Of a stretch of 64,000 bases of DNA, positions 29,996 to 38,880 are shown in pieces (the stretch's first letter is position 1; the number at the start of each line of letters is the position of its first letter). The notes beneath the pieces were generated by a model, which was not told the DNA's origin, did not search any database, and saw nothing but the letters and a program-made list of their open reading frames with translations. The translations under genes were made by a program, and so were the position numbers. The stretch is from Candidatus Nitrospira nitrificans. Its GTDB lineage: Bacteria > Nitrospirota > Nitrospiria > Nitrospirales > Nitrospiraceae. Where the stretch lies: NCBI RefSeq assembly GCF_001458775.1, contig NZ_CZPZ01000011.1, positions 36,072 to 100,071 on the forward strand, given 5' to 3'.

Positions 29996-30661
29996 TCACG
30001 AAACAATTTGTCCATCCCGCATATGAATAATGCGGTCGGATTGGGCGGAGAGTTTGTCGTTATGGGTCACGATGACGAACGTGGTTCCACGTGTTTTGTT
30101 CAAGCTGCGCATCAATCCAAACAGCCCGTCCCCGCTGCGCGTGTCAAGGTTGCCGGTTGGTTCATCAGCCAAGACCAAGTCAGGATTCTGTATCAATGCG
30201 CGCGCCATGGCGACACGTTGCTGCTCGCCGCCCGAGAGTTCTCCTGGTTTGTGATGCAGGCGATCCCCCAATCCGACTTCCGTGAGGAGGTTTGTCGCGT
30301 CGGCTTTGACGGAAGCGGGTTCGCGCCGCTGGACGAGGGCCGGCATGCAGGCATTTTCCAATGCGGTGAACTCGGCCAGCAGATGGTGGAATTGAAACAC
30401 GAATCCGATACGCCGATTCCGGAACTCCGCCTGTTGAGGATCCGTCATTCGAAAGAGGTCATGCCCGTCGAATGTGACCGTCCCGTCGGTCGGTTGATCA
30501 AGGGTCCCAATAATGTGAAGCAACGTGCTCTTGCCGGCTCCGGAGGCTCCCACAATCGCCACCAGCTCGCCGCGCTGAATTTCAAGGTTAATCCCCTTGA
30601 GGACGGGCAGCTCATAAGACCCCATCGAGAAGGATTTATGGAGATCGGTGACTTTGATCAT
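29996..30661 (-). CDS. lolD: Lipoprotein-releasing ABC transporter ATPase LolD
   Basis: ATPase of the LolCDE complex that extracts lipoproteins from the inner membrane; 221 aa. Walker A GASGAGKSTLL, Q-loop FVFQFHHLL (the FQFHHLL form is typical for LolD), signature LSGGEQQRVAMARAL and Walker B VLADEPTGNLD. It follows the permease gene by 6 bases in the lnt-prfB-lysS-lolC/E-lolD operon. Confidence 0.93.
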   Translation of the reverse strand: MIKVTDLHKSFSMGSYELPVLKGINLEIQRGELVAIVGASGAGKSTLLHIIGTLDQPTDGTVTFDGHDLFRMTDPQQAEFRNRRIGFVFQFHHLLAEFTALENACMPALVQRREPASVKADATNLLTEVGLGDRLHHKPGELSGGEQQRVAMARALIQNPDLVLADEPTGNLDTRSGDGLFGLMRSLNKTRGTTFVIVTHNDKLSAQSDRIIHMRDGQIVS

Positions 30662-30667
30662 GCGAAT

Positions 30668-31945
30668 CTATTCATACCGCAACGCGGCGACCGGCTCCAG
30701 CTTCGCGGCCTGATTGGCCGGATAGACCGTGGCTAAAAAGCTGATCAGGATGGCGGACCCGGCGACAAGGAACACGTCTTCGGCCAGCACATGAACCGGA
30801 ATGCTCGAGATGTAATAAACGCTCGGGTCGAACGTCCAAAAGGTTTGAATCAACCAGAGAAACGCGTAGCCCAACGGAATGCCGATGCCTGTCCCGGCAA
30901 ATCCGATGATCAATCCGTTCAGCATGAAGATGCGCCGAATACTGCGCTTCGTCGCGCCCATCGCTTTGAGGATCGCGATTTCCTTCTGCTTCTCCGTGAC
31001 GATCATCGTCAAGGTGCTGACGATGTTGAATGAGGCCACGATCGTGATCAAGACCAGCAGGAGAAACATCATCGTCTTCTCCAGCTTCAGGGCCGAGAAG
31101 AGGTTGCGATTCATCTGCATCCAATCTCTGGCCCCATGGCTGAATCCCAGCTCCTGTTCGATCGTGTGGGCGATCTCTCCGGCGCGAAACACATCCGTGA
31201 CTTTGACTTCGATGCCGGTCACGCTCGAGCCCAGGTTGAAAAATTTCTGCGCCTCGCTGAGTTCGATGTAGGCAAAGGAAGAATCGTATTCAAACATTCC
31301 TGAATGGAATAGGGCGACCACGGCGAACGTGCGGATCTTGGGCACCATCCCCATCGCGCTGATCGGGCCGACGGGAGAGACCACATTGACCGTGTCGCCG
31401 ACAAACACCCCCAACCTGAGCGCCAGTTCTTTGCCGAGAATGATGCCGGGCTTTTCAACGGCGCGGAGGTCGCCTTGAGGATTGTCGATCGGGGCCTGCA
31501 TCACTTTCACCGGGGTGAGCAGGTCGAGCAGCTGTCCCGCCGTGATGTTCTTGGCGAGTTCGGTGACATTGGCTTCTCGTTTCGGATCGATCCCGCGCAG
31601 GATAATCCCTTGGACCCCGCTTTGCGCGGTGAGGAGCACTTGGCGGAACACAAACGGCGTGGCCGCGACGACGTCGGGGACCGTCTGGATCTTGTCGGTC
31701 AGACGGTCATAGTCGGTCATGTGCTCTTTCATTCGTTCCTGGACGATGATATGGGCCGTCGTCCCGAGAATCTTGCTCTGAATGTCTTCTCGGAAGCCGG
31801 TCATGATGCCGACGGTCCCGATCAGCGCGGCCACGCCCAGCGTAATCCCGGCCACCGACACGAAGGTATTCAGCGAGATGGTCCGATTGCGGCGCTTGGC
31901 GCGCAGGTAGCGGAGTCCGACGAAGATTTCATAGGGAAGCGTCAC
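30668..31945 (-). CDS. lolC: LolC/LolE-family lipoprotein-releasing permease
   Basis: 425 aa. N-terminal helix within FVGLRYLRAKRRNRTISLNT, a long periplasmic MacB-like domain (about 45-260), then three helices of the FtsX domain ending with the family C-terminus YPANQAAKLEPVAALRYE. GTG start shares one base with the lysS stop. Only one LolC/E gene is present here, so the complex may be homodimeric as in LolF-type systems, unless a second gene lies elsewhere. Confidence 0.9.
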   Translation of the reverse strand: MTLPYEIFVGLRYLRAKRRNRTISLNTFVSVAGITLGVAALIGTVGIMTGFREDIQSKILGTTAHIIVQERMKEHMTDYDRLTDKIQTVPDVVAATPFVFRQVLLTAQSGVQGIILRGIDPKREANVTELAKNITAGQLLDLLTPVKVMQAPIDNPQGDLRAVEKPGIILGKELALRLGVFVGDTVNVVSPVGPISAMGMVPKIRTFAVVALFHSGMFEYDSSFAYIELSEAQKFFNLGSSVTGIEVKVTDVFRAGEIAHTIEQELGFSHGARDWMQMNRNLFSALKLEKTMMFLLLVLITIVASFNIVSTLTMIVTEKQKEIAILKAMGATKRSIRRIFMLNGLIIGFAGTGIGIPLGYAFLWLIQTFWTFDPSVYYISSIPVHVLAEDVFLVAGSAILISFLATVYPANQAAKLEPVAALRYE

Positions 31946-33429
31946 TAGGATTTCTCTGGCCTGAGCTGGGGGAAAAGCACGACGTCGCGGATGGAGGCTT
32001 GATCGGTGAACAGCATGATCAATCGGTCGATCCCGATCCCTTCTCCGGCGGTCGGCGGCATTCCGAATTCAAGAGCGCGGAGGAAGTCTTCGTCGACGAG
32101 ATGGGCCTCTTCATCGCCCGCCTCCCGTTGAACCGCCTGGCCTTCAAACCGCTCGCGTTGGTCCAGCGGATCGTTCAACTCGGAAAAGGCGTTCGCGATT
32201 TCTCGCCCGGCAATGTAGAGCTCGAAGCGATCGGTCAGGTTCGGGTCCGTATCCTTCCGCCTGGCGAGCGGAGAAATCTCGATCGGGTAATCGGTAATGA
32301 ACGTGGGTTGTTGCAAATTAGGCTCGACGGTTTCCTCGAAAATCTCGTTGATGATCGTGAACAACGACGCCTTCGGATCCACCGGGACATTGAGCCGTTT
32401 GGCGGCCGCCGATGCCTGCTCTCGGTCTTGGAGGACCGAGGGGTCCAGATTATTCACCTCGAGGACGGCTTGGTGGTACGACCAGCGACGCCATGGAGGC
32501 GTGAGGACGATCTCGTTCCCTTGGTACGGAATGACCGTCTTGCCGAAAATCTGTTGAGCCAGGCTCGAGACCAGTTCTTCAGTGAGCGTGATGAGATCGT
32601 GATAATCCGCGTACGAGACGTAGAACTCCAGCATCGTGAATTCCGGGTTGTGGATCGTCGAGATGCCCTCATTCCGGAAGTTGCGGTTGATCTCGAACAC
32701 GCGTGGAAATCCGCCGACGATCAGGCGCTTCAGATACAGCTCCGGCGCGATACGCAGGTAGAGATCGACGCCGAGCGCGTTGTGGTGCGTCACGAAGGGC
32801 TTGGCCGCCGCTCCCCCGGGAATGGGATGCATCATGGGCGTTTCGACCTCCAGGAACCCTCGTTCAATGAGAAATGTCCGGATGCCCGCAATGATACGGC
32901 TCCTGGTCGAAAAAATCTGATGGATCTGGGGGTTGGCGATCAGGTCGACATAGCGCTGTCGATAGCGGGTTTCGACGTCCGTCAACCCATGCCACTTTTC
33001 GGGGAGCGGCCGGAGGGCTTTGCTGAGAAACGTCAGATGGCGGACCTCGACCGTGAACTCGTTCGTCTTTGTGCGGAACAACGTCCCCGTGACGCCGATC
33101 CAGTCGCCGAGATCGAGCTGCTCGACGACGGTGTAGGCCTGCGCGGAGAGAAGATCTTTCTTGAGGTATGCCTGGAGGCGATCGGATCCGTCTTGCAGCA
33201 CGGCAAACCCGGCCTTCCCGAAACGCCGCAAGGCGACGACCCGTCCCGCGACGGTGCATGAGACCTTTTCTTGCTCCAAGGTCTCCTTCGTCTTCTCGCC
33301 ATGCAGCTTGAGTAATTGTCCAGCCCGATCCTTGACCTCGAAGCGGCTGCCGTACGGAGCGACGCCGGCCTCTCGCAGGAGCTCGAGTTTCTTGATCCGT
33401 TGTTGCCGCTGTTCGTTCAGTTCGTCCAT
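31945..33429 (-). CDS. lysS: Lysyl-tRNA synthetase, class II
   Basis: 494 aa. An N-terminal OB-fold anticodon domain (CTVAGRVVALRRFGKAGF) precedes the class II core with motif 1 (FLIERGFLEVETPMMHPIPG), motif 2 (FRNEGISTIHNPEFTMLEFY) and motif 3 (GIGIDRLIMLFTDQASIRDV). All signatures are intact. It sits downstream of prfB, an arrangement also known in E. coli. Confidence 0.96.
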   Translation of the reverse strand: MDELNEQRQQRIKKLELLREAGVAPYGSRFEVKDRAGQLLKLHGEKTKETLEQEKVSCTVAGRVVALRRFGKAGFAVLQDGSDRLQAYLKKDLLSAQAYTVVEQLDLGDWIGVTGTLFRTKTNEFTVEVRHLTFLSKALRPLPEKWHGLTDVETRYRQRYVDLIANPQIHQIFSTRSRIIAGIRTFLIERGFLEVETPMMHPIPGGAAAKPFVTHHNALGVDLYLRIAPELYLKRLIVGGFPRVFEINRNFRNEGISTIHNPEFTMLEFYVSYADYHDLITLTEELVSSLAQQIFGKTVIPYQGNEIVLTPPWRRWSYHQAVLEVNNLDPSVLQDREQASAAAKRLNVPVDPKASLFTIINEIFEETVEPNLQQPTFITDYPIEISPLARRKDTDPNLTDRFELYIAGREIANAFSELNDPLDQRERFEGQAVQREAGDEEAHLVDEDFLRALEFGMPPTAGEGIGIDRLIMLFTDQASIRDVVLFPQLRPEKS

Positions 33430-33445
33430 GGCATCGTCGTCCGTC

Positions 33446-33510
33446 GTTCGTATCTCGTCGCTCGCAAGCGAAGATCCTTCAGATTCGCGAAATACGCTTC
33501 ACGAGATACG
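33446..33510. repeat. Palindromic intergenic repeat between prfB and lysS
   Basis: GTTCGTATCTCGTCGCTCG is matched by ATACGCTTCACGAGATACG; CGTATCTCGT and ACGAGATACG are exact inverted copies. It is the second member of the repeat found at 20002-20057. It fills most of the 89 bases between two co-directional genes. Confidence 0.65.
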
Positions 33511-33518
33511 GTGTTTTG

Positions 33519-34662
33519 TCACAGGTCGTCTTCCGGTCCGACCGGTGAGAGTTGATCGCTTCCCTTCTCCAGTTTCTTCTTCAAGAAGGCCTCGATGAAC
33601 CCATCGAGATCCCCGTCCATGACGGCGGAGACGTTACTGAATTGATGGCCTGTCCGGTGGTCTTTGACCAGTTGATAGGGCTGGAACACATAGGACCGAA
33701 TTTGGCTGCCCCATGCGATATCCTTTTTCTCGCCGACGATGGCGTTGAACTCCGCTTCCTTTTTTTTCTGTTCCAATTCGAAGAGGCGCGCTTTTAGGAT
33801 TTTCATCGCGCCGTTTCGATTCTGCAGTTGGGAGCGTTCGTTCTGGCATTGCACGACGATACCGGACGGCAAGTGCGTAATCCGGATGGCGGTTTCCACT
33901 TTGTTCACGTTTTGCCCTCCGGCGCCGCCCGCCCGAAAGGTATCGATCCGGAGGTCCTTGTCTTCTACCGCGACGTCGAGGTCCTCGCTCAGTTCAGGAT
34001 ACACGAAGACGGACGCGAACGACGTATGCCGCCGCTTGTTGGAGTCGAACGGGGAAATGCGCACTAAGCGATGGACCCCGGCTTCCGCCTTCAGGTATCC
34101 ATAGGCATGGGGTCCCGTGATGGAGAGCGTCACGCTCTTGACGCCCGCTTCATCGCCGGGCAACAGGTCCAGTGTTTCCACCTTGAATTTCTTGTGTTCC
34201 GCCCACCGCACATACATCCGAAGGAGCATTTGCGCCCAGTCCTGCGATTCCGTGCCGCCGGCGCCGGGATGAATCGCCATAATGGCATTATTGGAGTCCA
34301 GCTCTCCCGACAGGAGGAGCTCGACACGCAGGGTGGCGAGGCGTGGTTCCAACTGATTCAGTTCACTCGCCAGCTCGGCTTCCAGCGCCGAGTCGCCGCT
34401 TTCGCGGGCGAGCTCAAGCAGCGCATCCACATCGCCCATTTTGGTCTCGATCTCGCGCCACTGCCGCAGCTCTTGCTCGATCGTCGATTTTTTCCTGCTC
34501 ACCGCGGCGGCGGAACGGGCATCGTTCCAGAAGTGCGGCTGGCCCATCTGCGCTTCGAGTTCTTGTAAGTCGGCCGTCATATGAGCGAAGTCAAAGATGC
34601 CCCCGTAGTTCAGAGACTTGTTGCGCGAGAGAGCGAACACGAACTTCCACGTCCTCTATCAT
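33519..34662 (-). CDS. prfB: Peptide chain release factor 2, with programmed +1 frameshift
   Basis: Releases peptides at UGA and UAA. Translation starts at ATG 34662, preceded by AAGGAGGATCG, and runs 23 codons ([12 protein letters not shown], then ELRGHL) to an in-frame UGA at 34593-34591 within CGGGGGCAT CTT TGA C. A +1 shift at CUU-UGA-C joins it to the main frame [15 protein letters not shown], giving about 366 aa. This is the classical RF2 autoregulatory site with the internal GGGGG element. The body has the SPF recognition motif ([11 protein letters not shown]) and the catalytic GGQ ([13 protein letters not shown]). Annotating a single uninterrupted frame would mis-start the gene at a GTG inside the frameshift region. 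Confidence 0.95.
34591..34605 (-). promoter_or_regulatory. RF2 programmed frameshift site
   Basis: Read on the minus strand, GGGGG-CAT-CTT-TGA-C. The purine run mimics an internal ribosome-binding site upstream of the slippery CUU; slow decoding of UGA when RF2 is scarce promotes the +1 shift. Confidence 0.93.
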
Positions 34663-34684
34663 TGCCACGATCCTCCTTCTTCGG

Positions 34685-36301
34685 TCATGCCGGGGTGATG
34701 GCCGTCAGGGCTGGTTCCTTGGTGCGGAAATAGCCGAACAGACACAACAGGGCGCAGATTATAACACAGGCGTGGGCAAACACATCGCCGTAATAGCTGT
34801 AAAACGTGCGGGCTTGTCTGGTCGGGATCGTCGTATACGATGCCTGCTCGACAAAAATAGGCGTCGCGTCGATGATCTGTCCGAACGGATCGATGAACCC
34901 CGAGATCCCCGTGTTGGCCGCCCGCGCGAAAGCCAGATGATTTTCCACGGAGCGAAAGACGACCATGGCAAAGTGCTGGGCGGGGGCCGAGGACGGTCCA
35001 AACCAGCCGTCATTGGTGATGGTCACCAGAAACTCCGCGCCGTTTGCCGCGAACTGACGGACCAAATCCGGGAAGATGACCTCATAGCAGATCGCCACCC
35101 CGAACTTGACCGGTCGGGAACCGGACGAACGTTGAGTGTTCCATGATTTCGGGCTGAACGAAAAAGTCGTCGGTCCCGGTCCTGCTTCGAAATCGCCGAT
35201 GCCTTCGACGAGTTTATCGAGGAAAAACAGGAGCGATGATTTGAGGGGGATATACTCGCCGAACGGGACGAGATGCTGTTTGTCATAACGGCCGAGGACT
35301 ATGCCGTCCGTTCCAAGCAGATAGGCGCTATTCAACAGGTAGGGGCGGCGATCCGGATAAAATCTCAAGGCCGGGCTGCCGAGGAGGATCGGCGCCTGCG
35401 CGCGTTCCGCCCATGCGATGAGCTGCAACTGATACTCTTTCTCCCGCTCCAAAATAAACGGCGTGGCCGCCTCGGGCCACACGACGAGGTCGGCATTGGT
35501 TCCCAGTTGGGCCGTCAGGCGGTCGAACCTCCGCATAGTCTCGTCGCGGAATGACGCATCCCATTTCACGGCTTGATCGATATTCGGTTGAACGACGCCG
35601 ACGGTAATGAAGGTCTTCAGGCTTTGCCGATCTCGATCGCTCAGGACCGCCGAACTATAGAACCAGGACAGCAGCATGCAGGCTGCCGCCGTCGTGAGCA
35701 GTTCCCACGGAAGCTTGACCGGGTGACATCCACGAAAAAACGGCATGATCCATAAGAACAGCTCAGCGAAGGCCACATTCACCAGGATGATGAGGTAGGA
35801 AATGCCGTACACCCCCGTGTGGTCCGCCACCTGAATCAGGTCTAGTTCGCGGTATTGCGAATAGCCGAGCAAACACCAGGGAAGGCCGGAGAGCAGGTGG
35901 GTACGGAACAATTCGAGCGCGACCCAGAAGCAGGGCGCAAAGAATATCCCATAGCGTGGGATGAGCTCGCGCAACCAGACGACGGCGAGGCTATAGAGAC
36001 CGACATAGAGTCCGAGATAGGTGGTCAGCAGCAGCAAAATTGCGTAGCTCACGAGTTCGGGAACCTTGCCGTAGGTGGTCATGGCGGTAACGACCCAGGC
36101 CATGATCCCGGTGAACCCGACGAGACCGGTCAGCCAGCCGAGCCAAAAGGCTCGCCGTCTGGAGCATTGATCGAGCGCGAGATGAAGGGGAATCAGGGCG
36201 ATCCAGGCCAGCAACCCTAGGTCAAATTTCGGGAAACAGAAAGGCAAGAGCAGTCCGCTCGCGCAAGCAAGGAGGATCTGACGCGAACGAACTTGTTCCA
36301 T
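34685..36301 (-). CDS. lnt: Apolipoprotein N-acyltransferase Lnt
   Basis: Adds the third acyl chain to lipoproteins in the inner membrane; 538 aa from ATG 36301. The N-terminal half is a multi-helix membrane domain; the C-terminal half is a nitrilase fold with the Glu-Lys-Cys triad visible as VVWPEAATPF, YDKQHLVPFGEYIP and GVAICYEVIFPDLVR. First gene of the operon that also encodes the LolCD components, a functional pairing: Lnt maturation is the step before Lol export. Confidence 0.94.
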   Translation of the reverse strand: MEQVRSRQILLACASGLLLPFCFPKFDLGLLAWIALIPLHLALDQCSRRRAFWLGWLTGLVGFTGIMAWVVTAMTTYGKVPELVSYAILLLLTTYLGLYVGLYSLAVVWLRELIPRYGIFFAPCFWVALELFRTHLLSGLPWCLLGYSQYRELDLIQVADHTGVYGISYLIILVNVAFAELFLWIMPFFRGCHPVKLPWELLTTAAACMLLSWFYSSAVLSDRDRQSLKTFITVGVVQPNIDQAVKWDASFRDETMRRFDRLTAQLGTNADLVVWPEAATPFILEREKEYQLQLIAWAERAQAPILLGSPALRFYPDRRPYLLNSAYLLGTDGIVLGRYDKQHLVPFGEYIPLKSSLLFFLDKLVEGIGDFEAGPGPTTFSFSPKSWNTQRSSGSRPVKFGVAICYEVIFPDLVRQFAANGAEFLVTITNDGWFGPSSAPAQHFAMVVFRSVENHLAFARAANTGISGFIDPFGQIIDATPIFVEQASYTTIPTRQARTFYSYYGDVFAHACVIICALLCLFGYFRTKEPALTAITPA

Positions 36302-36414
36302 CGTGCCGTACCTTATCCAAAAGATTCGACGACTTGCAAGAGAAGGCTTGAACAATCAGCGACTTGGGAAAGCTCCAGGTGCTTTTCCCTCATGGAAGAG
36401 GTATTCTAGTTTGC

Positions 36415-36744
36415 ATGGAGCGACGTCGGCATCGTCGGGTTCCGGCTCAAGTCAAGAGTCTGCTTCGGGCAAACTCGCACGAGGTCGAGGGGGAAACCGT
36501 CGATCTGTCGCTCGGCGGCGCCCGGATTGAAAGCTCTCTTGTCGTTCAACCAGGAAGGCAGATCGCCGTCAAGCTGATTGTCCCAGGCGACGACACACCG
36601 ATCCTGATCGAGCAAGCCCAAGTGCAATGGGCGGTCGATCGAACGTTCGGGGTTCGGTTTGTCGATCTCCCTGAGCAGGAGTTGGATGAATTGGAACAGT
36701 TGATCGATGAAAGTATTGCGCTTGATGAAGGAGGAAAGACATGA
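36415..36744 (+). CDS. PilZ-domain protein
   Basis: 109 aa, essentially one PilZ domain that binds cyclic di-GMP. The RxxxR motif is in ERRRHRRVPAQV and the (D/N)xSxxG motif in VDLSLGGARIES, so binding residues are intact. The start ATG 36415 gives a compact domain; an upstream in-frame start at 36364 is rejected because it adds a non-conserved leader. It overlaps the next small gene by 4 bases. Confidence 0.8.
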   Translation: MERRRHRRVPAQVKSLLRANSHEVEGETVDLSLGGARIESSLVVQPGRQIAVKLIVPGDDTPILIEQAQVQWAVDRTFGVRFVDLPEQELDELEQLIDESIALDEGGKT

Positions 36745-36953
36745 AATCCATGGGGCCTGAGACCGAAACGCAGCCGGATGACCCGCGATTCTGGATCGGG
36801 GGTGAGGCGACCGTCGGATCCCAAGCCCGCTGCCATATTCGCCGTCAAGCGGGTCCGCCCACCTCTCTGCTCGGCGTCATCCTCGGCCTCACCTTCCTCG
36901 GGGGTCTCGCCCTCGGCAGCTCATTCGGCCTCCTCTGTCGAAATAAAAAATAA
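36741..36953 (+). CDS. Small single-pass membrane protein, hypothetical
   Basis: 70 aa: a polar N-terminal half (PETETQPDDPRFWIGGEATV) and one hydrophobic helix (SLLGVILGLTFLGGLALG) with a short basic tail. The ATG overlaps the PilZ stop (ATGA), which supports real, coupled translation. It is followed 18 bases later by a strong terminator. No known family. Confidence 0.5.
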   Translation: MKSMGPETETQPDDPRFWIGGEATVGSQARCHIRRQAGPPTSLLGVILGLTFLGGLALGSSFGLLCRNKK

Positions 36954-36971
36954 GCGTGGATTCCATTCTCC

Positions 36972-36995
36972 CCGGGACGCTCCGTCCCGGTTTCT
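36972..36995 (+). terminator. Rho-independent terminator after the PilZ pair
   Basis: Perfect 8-bp GC-rich stem CCGGGACG / CGTCCCGG with a 3-base loop, followed by TTTCT on the plus strand. It separates the PilZ unit from the convergent GH15 gene. Confidence 0.7.
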
Positions 36996-37047
36996 GCCGC
37001 CTCCGACGTTATGGCAATGGAAGAGAACGGATACGGGCACTGCGCTG

Positions 37048-38832
37048 TTACAGCACATCGCTCCAGGGAGGGCTGACGGCGAACGCGGCGTTGATCAAGC
37101 CGACGTGGGAATAGGCCTGCGGGAAGTTTCCGAGTTGTTCGCGAGTGTCCGGCACAAAGTGCTCCGCAAAGAGCCCGACGCCGTTGGCGCCCGCGAGGAT
37201 TTGATTCATGATCTGCTTCGCCTCGGCGAGACGACCGAGTTTGGCCAACGCCTGAACGACCCAGAACGAGCAAATGACAAAGCTCGACTGCGGTTTGCCG
37301 AAATCATCCTGCCGGAGGTAGCGGAAGAAAAACCCCGTTTCTTTTCCTTCTCGGCGCACAGAGAGGGCTTGTTTAATTTGCGTGATCGTCGTATCGCACA
37401 CCTCTCGATCCGGAAACCCAAGAATGGCCAATTGGGCTAGGGATGCGTCGTAACTATCGTCGGTCGGTCCGTTCCTGAGGGCCTTGTCCTTGGTGGCTTG
37501 CAATAAAGCATTTGCCGCTCGCGCGCGGGCGCTGTCCAGATTGGTCGGGAGATCGCGGAGGAACCCGGCCCGCTGCATGCGATAGGCGCGATCCAGGCCG
37601 GCCCAACACATGAGATTTGTGAACGAATGTTCTTTCCAGCCGTTACGAATCTCCCATGGCCCGGCATCCGGCTGAGAGATGCTTCGTTCGCAGAGGCGGA
37701 CTAAATTGGCGACCAGCGCTTCATGATCTTTGGTCCGCAGGTCAATGAACCGGTTGTCGAAGAAGATCGGAGCCAGCGTGAGTATCATTTCGCCGTACAC
37801 GTCGCTCTGTGTATGTTCGGCGGCTTGGTTATGGCTCCGGACGGGCCGGCTTCCGAGAAAGCCTTGCCAGTTGACATGCTCGATTTCCGGAAGGGGCAGA
37901 TCCTGACTGAGTTTATAAACCGGCGCCAAGCGATCGTGGGATTGCTCGCTGGCATAGCCGACATTGAGGAGAAACTTCAGGAAGCCTTCCATTTCTTCAA
38001 ATTGGCCGAGATTGTGAAACGCCGAGAGCGAGAAATGCGCATCGCGCAGCCAGCAGTAGCGATAGTCCCAGTTGCGTGGTCCTCCTGGTTCCTCGGGCAA
38101 ACTGGTGGTGGGCGCGGCGAGAATCGCTCCAGTGTCCTCATAACAGTTGAGTTTAAGCGCGAGGGCCGAGCGGATGACCTCCTCCTGATAGACGACGGGG
38201 ATCGAGCACTGTTTGACCCAGGTTTGCCAGTATTTGGTCGTCTGATCGAGGAATTCGTGACTGACCTTGACGAGGTCATCTTCAATCCCGAGTCCCCACG
38301 TCAACGCGAAATACATCTTCGACGTCAGGATGACCGGCGTTTCCTCGCAGAGGTATGTCAGCGGCATATTCGTCAGCAACCGCAAGTAGTCTCCGCGAAT
38401 ATCGTACCGCACGTGGCTATTGCCGCGGACGGGTCGAACCGGCGCTTTGTCCCAACCGGAAACCGGCTTGCAACAGACACGAATAGACGGTGATCCGTTC
38501 AGCGGCTCAACGATTCGAAATAGGGCGGCCGGACGATAGATGCGGCCATATTGCAGGAAGCGCGGGCAAAAGTCGGTAATCCGGAAGGCGTCCCCGTTGG
38601 GTAACGAGACGGTCGTCACCAGGATATTGGTATTCTGGAGGTACTGTTGTGTCGTAGTTGTTTCCGAGGACGGGATAGATGCGGAGATGGAAAACTGGCC
38701 GCCCTCCTGGTCCAGGATTTTCCCGAAGATCGGGGGGCTGTCGGGTCTCGGAAGACACAGCCAGTCGAGAGACCCGTGCGCGCTGATCAGAGCGGAAACC
38801 TGACAGTTTCCGATGAGACCGTACTGATACAT
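37048..38832 (-). CDS. GH15 family glycoside hydrolase (glucoamylase/trehalase-like)
   Basis: 594 aa. The N-terminal beta-sandwich domain starts YGLIGNCQVSALISAHGSLD and WLCLPRPDSPPIFG, as in bacterial GH15 enzymes. The catalytic (alpha/alpha)6 barrel has NWDYRYCWLRDA, the general acid Glu in GPWEIRNGWKEHSF and the C-terminal block EQLGNFPQAYSHVGLINAA. GH15 contains glucoamylases and some bacterial trehalases. Divergent placement 48 bases from otsA makes a trehalase or maltooligosaccharide role plausible; the sequence does not decide. No signal peptide, so it is cytoplasmic. Confidence 0.88.
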   Translation of the reverse strand: MYQYGLIGNCQVSALISAHGSLDWLCLPRPDSPPIFGKILDQEGGQFSISASIPSSETTTTQQYLQNTNILVTTVSLPNGDAFRITDFCPRFLQYGRIYRPAALFRIVEPLNGSPSIRVCCKPVSGWDKAPVRPVRGNSHVRYDIRGDYLRLLTNMPLTYLCEETPVILTSKMYFALTWGLGIEDDLVKVSHEFLDQTTKYWQTWVKQCSIPVVYQEEVIRSALALKLNCYEDTGAILAAPTTSLPEEPGGPRNWDYRYCWLRDAHFSLSAFHNLGQFEEMEGFLKFLLNVGYASEQSHDRLAPVYKLSQDLPLPEIEHVNWQGFLGSRPVRSHNQAAEHTQSDVYGEMILTLAPIFFDNRFIDLRTKDHEALVANLVRLCERSISQPDAGPWEIRNGWKEHSFTNLMCWAGLDRAYRMQRAGFLRDLPTNLDSARARAANALLQATKDKALRNGPTDDSYDASLAQLAILGFPDREVCDTTITQIKQALSVRREGKETGFFFRYLRQDDFGKPQSSFVICSFWVVQALAKLGRLAEAKQIMNQILAGANGVGLFAEHFVPDTREQLGNFPQAYSHVGLINAAFAVSPPWSDVL

Positions 38833-38880
38833 AGAGTGACCATATTTGATTTCTCGGGGAAAGTAAACTACCTTGTTTCC

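Noticed and set aside
31999..33261. 420-codon open frame on the plus strand
   Set aside because: It lies entirely opposite lysS, whose motifs are unmistakable; the open frame is a codon-bias shadow.
38647..38880. 78-codon N-terminal extension of OtsA
   Set aside because: It would overlap the divergent GH15 gene and is not protein-like; the membrane helix begins right at the ATG 38881.
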